DNA of 64,000 nucleotides from Caldilineaceae bacterium (GTDB lineage: Bacteria > Chloroflexota > Anaerolineae > Caldilineales > Caldilineaceae): positions 388,384-452,383 of the forward strand of contig JADLDO010000023.1 in the NCBI GenBank assembly GCA_020846635.1. The letters run 5' to 3'. The translations under genes and the position numbers were made by a program. Each line of letters begins with the position of its first letter. Position 1 is the first letter of the stretch. Shown in pieces: positions 17,286 to 24,335 of the stretch. The notes below the pieces were generated by a model. It was not told the DNA's origin. It saw only the letters and a program-made list of their open reading frames with translations, and did no database searches.

Positions 17286-18556
17286 GGGGTTAGTGACCAC
17301 GCTACATAGACTTCACGGTTGATATTTCCGGTTAATGTACTGAACTCAATGGCATCAGAAAGTTGCGTGCCCGCGCCATCGACTACATAGATCTGCCAAT
17401 AGCCATTCATGAGCGATGCGCGCGTTTGGGTTGATTTGGGGTCTGATGCCTTCGGGTCTGGTGGCAAAAACTCGAACTTGTAATTGAATTGGACGCGGTT
17501 GCCACTGCCCGGCCCCGGCGGCACATTGTATTCGAACGTATCGGCGCTGGGCGCTTCCCCGCGCGTATTGGGACGATCCTCAAAACTAGAACCATCGGCG
17601 CTGTTGCGCCATTTGACTTTTATAAAGTAACCGGGTAGGGGTACGGTTCCACCCCCAGCGGAGATCTTTGCCCAAATGGTCAGCATCTCATTCCCCGAAG
17701 GGAAGTAAAGCGGCCCTTCCACCACCTGGAAGCCATAGGGTGTGGCTGTCGGTGTCGGTGTAATGGTGGGCGTGGCTGTTGCTGTGCCGGTGGCTGTAGC
17801 GGTGGGCGCGGGGCCTGTCAAGACCAGAAGCACCTCGGATGTATCGTTCACCGCTTGCACATGGGCTTGCGCCACCCAAACGGAACCGCCGTTGACACAA
17901 CAGATTTCGTACCAGGTTCCTTCGGGGTTTTGGCCTGTGATTGCCACGGGAATGTCTGGCCCCAACTGGGCAACCAAAGGGTAATCTGGGCCGGGGCCGG
18001 AGCGCAAGCTGACTAAGCCGTTGGCAACGACGACATAGGGTGTCGGCGTCACCGTGGGCGTCGAAGTGGGCAGCGCGACCGTTGGTGTGACGGTGGGCAG
18101 CGGGACCGGCGTATTCGTAGGAACCAGCAGGGGCGAGTCAAAGGTTGTGGGCGTAGGCGGCGGGATGAGGACCGCGATGGCCGTAGGCGTGAAATCTACT
18201 TCGACCGGCACCTCGACAACAATGGTCGGCGTGCCGCCCCCTGGCATGCTTGTCGGCTCTGGAGTGGGCGTCGGTGTGACGGTCAATGTCGGCGTTTCCG
18301 GTATCGGGATCACCGAACGAGGGTCAACACCAGGCGGGATGACGATGACTCCTGGTGTACCCTGGTGGGGTGGTGTCACGACGACAAGCCCCTGGATGAA
18401 GTCTGGCGTCGGTGTGAAGGTCGGGGCAGAGACGCGGGTTGGCGGTGGTGTCGCCGTTGGACGCGCAAAAACATCGCCCGCAGCGCAGCCGAGGGTTGCC
18501 AACACAAACAGGGATAGCACAATCCAAGGTGGTGATAGCTGCCGCAGGTGAGTCAT
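17282..18556 (-). CDS. SH3-domain lipoprotein with Pro/Thr-rich linkers (paralogue 1 of 3)
   Basis: 424 residues, the first gene of the tandem set. A typical signal peptide ends at lipobox ATLGC. The order matches its neighbours: a Pro/Thr/Val linker of about 150 residues with repeated [14 protein letters not shown] units, then an SH3 domain ([19 protein letters not shown] with WYEICCVNG), a short Thr/Ala linker, and a C-terminal beta domain ([25 protein letters not shown], ending [12 protein letters not shown]). It shares with paralogue 2 the stretch [16 protein letters not shown] lone receiver protein lies 44 bases upstream on the same strand. Confidence 0.83.
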   Translation of the reverse strand: MTHLRQLSPPWIVLSLFVLATLGCAAGDVFARPTATPPPTRVSAPTFTPTPDFIQGLVVVTPPHQGTPGVIVIPPGVDPRSVIPIPETPTLTVTPTPTPEPTSMPGGGTPTIVVEVPVEVDFTPTAIAVLIPPPTPTTFDSPLLVPTNTPVPLPTVTPTVALPTSTPTVTPTPYVVVANGLVSLRSGPGPDYPLVAQLGPDIPVAITGQNPEGTWYEICCVNGGSVWVAQAHVQAVNDTSEVLLVLTGPAPTATATGTATATPTITPTPTATPYGFQVVEGPLYFPSGNEMLTIWAKISAGGGTVPLPGYFIKVKWRNSADGSSFEDRPNTRGEAPSADTFEYNVPPGPGSGNRVQFNYKFEFLPPDPKASDPKSTQTRASLMNGYWQIYVVDGAGTQLSDAIEFSTLTGNINREVYVAWSLTP

Positions 18557-18600
18557 AACGCTGGGGGGGTGGGTGATTTGGCGAGGGCGAACATGTGGGT

Positions 18601-18984
18601 TTATGTCAGCGCATCTTGGACGCAGGCCAGCAGCGCGTCAAGCGCATAGGGCTTGCGTAGAAACATGAGCGCGCCATCGGCATCAAAGTTAAGCGTGGCG
18701 ACCTTTTCATCATAGCCACTGGATAAAATAATCCTGACATTGGGATCGAGTTCACGCAGCTTTTCGTAAGTCTCTGTCCCACTCATAACCGGCATGCGGA
18801 GATCGAGTAGGATCGCCCTGATCCGGCCCTGGTTTTGCTTGAAGAGTTCGATGGCCTCGCGGCCATTTGCGGCAAGAATCGCGGGGATTTCGACGAGTTC
18901 AAGAATGTCTCGCACAGCTTCACGGATCGCCTCTTCGTCATCGACTACAAGCACCACGGGTGAGTCTCCACTGGTTGTATCCAT
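18601..18984 (-). CDS. Single-domain response regulator (CheY-like)
   Basis: 127 residues, receiver only. All functional residues are present: the acidic pair in LVVDDEEA, the phosphoacceptor Asp in LLDLRMPVMSG, Thr/Ser in LSSGY and Lys in LRKPYALDAL. With no output domain it must act by protein contact, within a phosphorelay or on a kinase. It is followed by the SH3 lipoprotein set on the same strand. No kinase gene is in the neighbourhood. The similarity is to receivers found attached to hybrid kinases (RMPxMSGxETYEKLRELDP). Confidence 0.88.
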   Translation of the reverse strand: MDTTSGDSPVVLVVDDEEAIREAVRDILELVEIPAILAANGREAIELFKQNQGRIRAILLDLRMPVMSGTETYEKLRELDPNVRIILSSGYDEKVATLNFDADGALMFLRKPYALDALLACVQDALT

Positions 18985-19473
18985 AGGCGGCTAAGGTGGC
19001 TCGTCTCCAAATCATTGTCTCTGCATGTACGGGAGAAATTGATGGTATCGCATACCTCGCGCCTAAGTTTACTACATCTTGCTGAATTTCCGCTATGTAG
19101 TTGTGCGTGTATGCATTTTGCTTGAGCAGCTCCGACACTGGCTTTGTTACATACGCCCTGTTCGCTTGCGGGGTTATGGGTTTGGTCTATGGTTGAGGCT
19201 CTATCGTTGCTCTGGCTCTGCAAAATTTGCAGAATGTGCCCCTTACGTTTATTATTTGAAAGTTGTGCGCTGTTTATGCGCTTTAGGGCACTTGTGGCCT
19301 GGTGGGGATAACTTGGCGCGTGGTCTACACGGCGGGCACCCCAGTTTATTTGAAATTTATAGCGTGGCATGTTCCATTGATTTGGTACGAAAAGAAATTG
19401 AGTTTAGATCAATAGGCATATCGTGCGTGAAGCCGGTATGGTGATGAGAAAGCAGGGTATAGACATGGGCCGA
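18985..19473. other. Gene-poor AT-richer interval before rplI
   Basis: About 490 bases between the divergent receiver gene and rplI, with more A/T by eye than its flanks. Open frames here are composition-driven and lack ribosome sites. I see no tRNA, clear hairpin or strong promoter. It should hold the divergent promoters and could hide a small RNA. Confidence 0.5.
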
Positions 19474-20007
19474 ATGAAAGTACTCCTTACCCAAGATGTG
19501 GCTAACGTCGGGTTGGCCGGTGAAATCCAGAGTGTTGCTGGTGGCTATGCGCGCAACTATTTGATGCCGCGCGGCTATGCGATTTTGGCGACAAAAGGTG
19601 CATTGAAGCAGGCAGATGAGATCCGGCAAGCAGGGATTCGCCGCCGCGCTGCCGAGCGGGCGAACGCCGAGGCACAAGCCGCGGTCATTTCGCAGCATAA
19701 GTTGCTCTTTGCGGCACGTACTGGCGAGAACAACCGCCTCTATGGTTCAGTGACGTCGGCGGACATTGCCGAGGAACTGGGCAAGGCTGTGGGCTTCGAG
19801 GTGGATCGCCGTCGCATCCAGTTGGAGCACCCCATCCGTGACCTGGGTATCTATGATATCGAGCTGCGCCTGGTACCAGAGGTCGCGGCCAAGTTCAAGG
19901 TTGCCGTGGTGCGTGAGGGCGAAGGCTGGGCAGAGGCCGAAGCGCGTGCAGCGACGCCTGTGGATAAGGGCGACATTGAAGAAGCACGCGAAAACGACTT
20001 TGAATAG
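19474..20007 (+). CDS. rplI: 50S ribosomal protein L9
   Basis: 177 residues from [17 protein letters not shown], the classical L9 start; an ATG three codons upstream (19465), with AGGG before it, may be the one used. The N-terminal rRNA-binding domain has the signature [14 protein letters not shown]. The central helix ([12 protein letters not shown]) and C-terminal domain ([14 protein letters not shown]) follow. L9 binds 23S rRNA near the base of the L1 stalk. A Glu/Ala-rich tail of about 25 residues ([15 protein letters not shown] onward) extends past the usual end. It is not in the usual rpsF-ssb-rpsR cluster. Confidence 0.95.
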   Translation: MKVLLTQDVANVGLAGEIQSVAGGYARNYLMPRGYAILATKGALKQADEIRQAGIRRRAAERANAEAQAAVISQHKLLFAARTGENNRLYGSVTSADIAEELGKAVGFEVDRRRIQLEHPIRDLGIYDIELRLVPEVAAKFKVAVVREGEGWAEAEARAATPVDKGDIEEARENDFE

Positions 20008-20085
20008 GTCGTAGGGATGCGACGAGCGGGGGCTATTTGGTAGTGCAGAGGTCACCGGCTTGTTGAAAATTGCATGGTTTTGATG

Positions 20086-20116
20086 ACGGCTGTCCTTTTT
20101 GGGGCAGCCGTTTTTT
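20086..20116 (+). terminator. Intrinsic terminator of rplI
   Basis: ACGGCTG pairs with CAGCCGT, extended inward by CC/GG, and is followed directly by a run of six Ts. It lies 80 bases past the rplI stop. Convergent with the gene ending at 20131. Confidence 0.85.
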
Positions 20117-20130
20117 GTTGTGGGATTGGT

Positions 20131-22179
20131 TCAATCTCGCATAGTGGGCCAGGTATTAGGTTCAAGGATGTCGCTGATAGAGAGGGGGATTTCAGCGATG
20201 TTGGTGAAGCCATCCGCGCTTTGGGCGTAGAGAATGAGCAGGAGGCCATCGGCGGCAGTGGGCAGCGGTAGACGGTAGGCATCGTGGACGATGATAGGGT
20301 TTTCCTCGGAGCGAGGGATCGGGGTATCGGCCCAGAGCCCGTGGACGGGGCGCGGGCGATCCTGTTGGATGGGCTGCCCGCTCGCAGGGTCGAGCAGCGG
20401 CTGTCCGTGGCTGGTGGGGCGCAGGCTGATGGCGAGATTGTGCGGCCATATGCCGGTGGGCAGATGCCATGTGAGGCGAACGTCGAGTCCCGGCTCTGTG
20501 GGTGGCGACAGCGGCTCGCCCGTTGGGGCTGGACGGGCGCTGACTGACGCTAGTTGTAGATCATCCGATATGGCATGGAGGATTGGTGCTGTGACAGGGA
20601 TTGGATGGGCCTGGTTGACGCTGGGCGAAAGTTCGATCCAATCGGCGCTGAAGCTGTCAAGTCGAGGCGTGCCGGTGAGTTCGTCCAGCAAGGCAGGAGT
20701 CGCATCGACCGTGGCATAGACATATTTCCCTTCCGAGAGATCGGCCTCGGCGTCGCGGCGGTTGACCGTTTTGATGTCGGGCCGGATGCCCCAAATTTCG
20801 GTGAGATAGTTGAGCGCGAGTGCGTCATCCACCGCGGCAAAGAGGCGGGCGTCGGGTGGCAGTGGTTGGTCGAGCAGTAGGGCCGCTTGGTCTAGCGCGG
20901 TATCCTCGGCACGATGGCGGCTGTCAACGTTGGGGAGAGATTCATTGATGCGCCAGGTAATCGTGAGGAGTAGGGCCGCCAGAACGAGGAGACGCCCGAA
21001 GCGGGATGAGATGCGGGTGTGTTCTTGCCACCAGCCATACAGCGGTACAATCCCCAGCAGAAATATGGGATAGGCCGGGATGATCACCTGGAACCAATTG
21101 CCAAAACGGTAGGCCCAGCAAAAGATAGCGTAGATCAGAAGGGTTCCGTAGAGCAGCAGCGTATGACGGCGCGGCAGGCGTGCGATCCCCACAAGACCCA
21201 GGAGCAGCAGGGGCAGGGAAAGTTCGCGCCAGATAGTCTCGGGAAATCCATTGCCCAGGAAGGGGCGTCCTGGCTCAAAGGCCCAGGAGAGTTCATCGCG
21301 CCCCTGGGCAGTGCTGACAAAATCCCAAAACCATTGCTGGGGTGATGCCCAATAGCCGCTCCCCCACCATTGGGGATTGAGCGCGCCGCGCAGGTAGACG
21401 TAGAGATAGCTGAGGAGGGGAAGAAGCGCCGCGATCACGGCTGCAAGGATGGCGCGCGGGCTGCGCAGCAGTGATGGATCGCGCTGGAGCACCACGGCGA
21501 CGAGCGGCGGCACGATAAAGGCGACTGTCAACATATGGGCAAGGGATATGCCACAGAGGAAGGCCAGCCAATACAGGCGAGAGCGGCGTGCCGGTTCTTG
21601 ATCCCAGCGTAAATAGAGATAGAGAATGGCGAGGGTTTGGGCAACGGCACTGCTGTATTGCTCGGTGGTCGTGGCGTAATACCAGAAAAAATAGGTGACG
21701 CCAAAGAATGTTGTAAGGAGCAGGCAAAAGATCGTGTCGAACCAGGGGCGGCGACTGATGGCGATGAATTGGCCCAGAATGGCATAGAGCAGCCCCAGGG
21801 CAAGCAGCGCCCAAAGGGTGCTGTAGCTGCTGAGGATTGGCATGGGATTGGGGTGGGATTGCCCCAGAAAGGCTTGCAGCATGCGCCAGCCATGAAACCA
21901 AAGCCAGCCGCCCATTGTGTAAAGCGGATAGCCGGGGGCGTTGCCGGGGCGGGCCTGAACCTGGGCATACTGGTGGGTGATGAGGTCGCCGCCATGCAGT
22001 TCATAGGGTTGGAGACCGGTGTCGAGGGTCAGCACGTAGACAATGAGAAAGCCGCTGACAAGCAGGATGCCGCCCAGGCGAAAGGGAATCGTTGACGTGA
22101 GGAGTGTATGACCGTCTGCTGTGGCTTTCGCCCCTAACGATGGATTTGTCGCAGATGCGGGAAAAATGGAGTATGACAT
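20131..22179 (-). CDS. GT-C membrane protein of DUF2723 type
   Basis: 682 residues. After a short cytoplasmic N-terminus there is one helix and then an external loop with GDLITHQYAQ and APGYPLYTMGGWLW, the pattern of DUF2723 proteins (bacterial O-mannosyltransferase-like members of the GT-C fold). About ten more helices run to residue ~420. The last ~250 residues form a soluble domain with a nucleotide- or acceptor-side character unknown to me, ending in a beta-rich module (LDVRLTWHLPTG, then LLLILYAQSADGF) like the C-terminal modules of the GT39 protein at 12 kb. It lies 29 bases after mscS on the same strand and is probably co-transcribed. Confidence 0.78.
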   Translation of the reverse strand: MSYSIFPASATNPSLGAKATADGHTLLTSTIPFRLGGILLVSGFLIVYVLTLDTGLQPYELHGGDLITHQYAQVQARPGNAPGYPLYTMGGWLWFHGWRMLQAFLGQSHPNPMPILSSYSTLWALLALGLLYAILGQFIAISRRPWFDTIFCLLLTTFFGVTYFFWYYATTTEQYSSAVAQTLAILYLYLRWDQEPARRSRLYWLAFLCGISLAHMLTVAFIVPPLVAVVLQRDPSLLRSPRAILAAVIAALLPLLSYLYVYLRGALNPQWWGSGYWASPQQWFWDFVSTAQGRDELSWAFEPGRPFLGNGFPETIWRELSLPLLLLGLVGIARLPRRHTLLLYGTLLIYAIFCWAYRFGNWFQVIIPAYPIFLLGIVPLYGWWQEHTRISSRFGRLLVLAALLLTITWRINESLPNVDSRHRAEDTALDQAALLLDQPLPPDARLFAAVDDALALNYLTEIWGIRPDIKTVNRRDAEADLSEGKYVYATVDATPALLDELTGTPRLDSFSADWIELSPSVNQAHPIPVTAPILHAISDDLQLASVSARPAPTGEPLSPPTEPGLDVRLTWHLPTGIWPHNLAISLRPTSHGQPLLDPASGQPIQQDRPRPVHGLWADTPIPRSEENPIIVHDAYRLPLPTAADGLLLILYAQSADGFTNIAEIPLSISDILEPNTWPTMRD

Positions 22180-22209
22180 AAATCGGATAGTTGTGGCCTG
22201 TGCGGAATC

Positions 22210-22989
22210 CTATTTGGGAGCGTTGATATCGATCTCTGCTTGGGTGAGCGCTTCCTGTACAATGCGTAGCAGTTTGCGGCGAGCCTTCACACCCTGGGAA
22301 AAATGCGCTTTGGCAAAGATGGTAAGCGTGACACGGTCGCTCAACGTGCCATCCTCACTCAGAACGGTGGGGGTTTCGCTCAGTTCGGGAATCTGGTTGA
22401 GTAGAGCAGGAGCCAACTCTTCGAGCAGGGCCATTGCCCGCTCCAGTTGCGTGTTGCGGATGGAAACCCGGACAGTCGCGAGACTAAATTCACCACGACC
22501 AAAGTTGCGCACGACGCGCACTTCGCCATTGGGAATGATGTAGACTTCGCCGGACGGGGCGCGTAATACTGTTGTACGCAAGTTAACGTCGATCACTGTG
22601 CCTTCGATGTTATAAACCTCGACCTTTTCACCCACGCTAAAGAGATCCTCAAAGAGAAAAACGACTCCGCTGACATAATCGTTGACCAACCGGCCCGCGC
22701 TCAGCCCAAACGCAGCGCTGAAAAGACCGAGAAAAGTCAGTAGCCCCGCGGTATTGACGAACAGTGCTAAAATGAGGACGGTACAAATGACGGAAATCAG
22801 AACACGCGTCAAATGGCCCGCGAGTCCAAGCAGCGTCGTGCGGCGACGTTCGTTGAGCCCTGCCGACGTGCGTGCATCCGCCGCGGAGACAACCACGTTG
22901 CCTACAATCGCCGGGAGGAAGCGAACGGCGATCAGCCCGATGGCGATATAGGTTAGCGCTAACGTAAGAGTGGAAATCCACGCCGACAT
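22210..22989 (-). CDS. Small-conductance mechanosensitive channel (MscS family)
   Basis: 259 residues, close to E. coli MscS. Two to three N-terminal helices precede the pore helix TM3 with the Gly/Ala pattern LGLFSAAFGLSAGRLVNDYVSG in two parts, then the beta domain (FSVGEKVEVYNIEGTV and VYIIPNGEV) and a C-terminal alpha/beta domain. It opens under membrane tension to release solutes on osmotic downshock. The arginine-rich loop RTSAGLNERRRTT lies between the first two helices. It is transcribed ahead of the DUF2723 gene. Confidence 0.9.
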   Translation of the reverse strand: MSAWISTLTLALTYIAIGLIAVRFLPAIVGNVVVSAADARTSAGLNERRRTTLLGLAGHLTRVLISVICTVLILALFVNTAGLLTFLGLFSAAFGLSAGRLVNDYVSGVVFLFEDLFSVGEKVEVYNIEGTVIDVNLRTTVLRAPSGEVYIIPNGEVRVVRNFGRGEFSLATVRVSIRNTQLERAMALLEELAPALLNQIPELSETPTVLSEDGTLSDRVTLTIFAKAHFSQGVKARRKLLRIVQEALTQAEIDINAPK

Positions 22990-23039
22990 ACAATCTCTGT
23001 TTCCGTTCTACTAGGCCGCGTTGTGACAGTTGTGCAAGT

Positions 23040-23068
23040 TTGCCACAGCTAGCCAGCATCTCTATAAT
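23040..23068 (+). promoter_or_regulatory. Sigma-70-type promoter for the glutamine amidotransferase unit
   Basis: TTGCCA and TATAAT are separated by exactly 17 bases. The predicted transcript begins near 23075, ahead of both the short reading frame at 23099 and the amidotransferase gene. Confidence 0.75.
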
Positions 23069-23098
23069 AGCGCACAACGTGGTACCAGGGGAACCTGT

Positions 23099-23185
23099 GT
23101 GAGTGCGGCATTCATCGTGAATGGCCCGCCACGGATGAGTCAGTCAGAACTGGACGAAATCGATGTATCACCGCAATTTGCGTGA
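23099..23185 (+). CDS. Candidate short leader peptide (28 aa)
   Basis: A GTG-initiated frame with AGGGGA seven bases before it begins about 25 bases after the predicted transcript start. It encodes a 28-residue peptide containing NGPPRMSQSELDEIDVSPQF and stops 23 bases inside the amidotransferase gene, in a different frame. The ribosome site is better than that of the downstream gene. It may be a leader peptide coupling translation, a small protein, or a chance frame; alternatively it is the true N-terminus separated by a frameshift. Confidence 0.35.
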   Translation: MSAAFIVNGPPRMSQSELDEIDVSPQFA

Positions 23186-24077
23186 CCAGTCAATGCTTGG
23201 GGAAAGCAGTATCCCGACAGTGAGCAGCCGTCCCTTAATCGGCGTGCCAACCGGGCGTGAGAAATCGCAACGATTTTTCGGGCTTCCCTTATATATTATG
23301 AACCAAACTTATGTGCGGACGATAGAAAATCTCGGCGCGCTTCCTGTGCTGATTCCGCTGCAAATGAGCAAAGCTACCTTGCATGGCATCTTTGAACGGC
23401 TGGATGGGCTTTTGTTGCCGGGGGGTGAGGATATGGACCCCAGCACCTATGGCGCGGAACGTCACGCGCAGTTGGGCGCGACGGACAAGGAGCGTGATCG
23501 TACGGAATTGCTTTTGACCGAATGGGCATTGGCAGAAGGGATGCCTGTGTTGGGGGTCTGTCGTGGGGCACAGGTGATTAACGTGGCTTGTGGTGGCACG
23601 CTCTATCAGGATTTGCACAGTGAACGCCCCGATTTTGCCAAACATGATTACTTCCCACCCAACTACGAACGGTTCCGCATTTCCCACAGCATCCAGATTG
23701 AGCCGGACAGCCGCCTGGCCCATGCCTTAGGCGCGGTTCACGAAGTTAACTCTATGCACCATCAGGGCATCGAGCGTCTCGGCGATGGGTTGAGGGCTGT
23801 GGCTTTGACCGAAGATGGGTTGGTGGAAGGGGTTGAAGTGCCGGAACTGCCTTTCGTGGTGGGGGTGCAGTGGCATCCAGAGGAGCTGGCGAGGACTGAC
23901 CAGTACAGCAGCAGTCTCTTTTATGATTTTGTCTGTGCTGCCGCGACCGAGTGGCGCGCGGCAGTCCCGGCTGAATGGAAAGAGCGTGCCCTTGCCATTC
24001 AGCGGCGGGCAAGGGCCTCGCAAGCTGTGGATGATGCGGGCGAGGTTGGCGAAGAGCGGGTTGTTACCTGTTCCTAA
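23163..24077 (+). CDS. Class I glutamine amidotransferase-like peptidase (C26, PuuD-like)
   Basis: 304 residues from the first ATG; the true start may be MLGESSIPTV at 23193. The nucleophile elbow is PVLGVCRGAQVINVACGG, and the His-Glu pair lies in VQWHPEEL, so the catalytic triad is complete. The family hydrolyses gamma-glutamyl amides such as gamma-glutamyl-GABA in polyamine breakdown, or unknown gamma-glutamyl compounds. No putrescine pathway partners are nearby, so the substrate is open. A strong promoter lies upstream and a strong terminator directly downstream, so it is a single-gene unit. Confidence 0.88.
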   Translation: MYHRNLRDQSMLGESSIPTVSSRPLIGVPTGREKSQRFFGLPLYIMNQTYVRTIENLGALPVLIPLQMSKATLHGIFERLDGLLLPGGEDMDPSTYGAERHAQLGATDKERDRTELLLTEWALAEGMPVLGVCRGAQVINVACGGTLYQDLHSERPDFAKHDYFPPNYERFRISHSIQIEPDSRLAHALGAVHEVNSMHHQGIERLGDGLRAVALTEDGLVEGVEVPELPFVVGVQWHPEELARTDQYSSSLFYDFVCAAATEWRAAVPAEWKERALAIQRRARASQAVDDAGEVGEERVVTCS

Positions 24078-24106
24078 TAGGTCTATCACCCTTTAGATGT
24101 TTACTA

Positions 24107-24156
24107 CCCTCCCGGAAGCTGGGGAGCCCTCTGGGCCGCTTCCGGGAGGGTTTTTT
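24107..24156 (+). terminator. Intrinsic terminator, copy 3 of the shared terminator repeat
   Basis: A 13-base stem (CCCTCCCGGAAGC and its complement) encloses the loop TGGGGAGCCCTCTGGGCC and is followed by six Ts. The loop and both arms match the copy at 11513-11555 read on the other strand. Confidence 0.92.
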
Positions 24157-24239
24157 GATGCGGGAAACCAATCCTCTGCTTCCCTTTTTGTTGGGCTGAC
24201 GAGGCCGCGACAAGGCTTGTACATTTGTTCCATCGACGG

Positions 24240-24269
24240 TTGGGAAAAGCGACGAAAGTAGGGTATAAT
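24240..24269 (+). promoter_or_regulatory. Sigma-70-type promoter for gyrA
   Basis: TTGGGA and a perfect TATAAT are separated by 18 bases, giving a transcript start near 24276 and a leader of about 60 bases before the gyrA ATG. Confidence 0.7.
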
Positions 24270-24335
24270 GAACACTTAGTTTGTGCAACAGTTTATGAGG
24301 AACCAGGTGTAGAAGCCAGGTATTGAGGTACGGGT

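Noticed and set aside
15019..18556. Thr/Pro repeats considered as a CRISPR-like or satellite array
   Set aside because: Repeats are imperfect, in frame and encode the stalks of secreted lipoproteins; there are no spacers.
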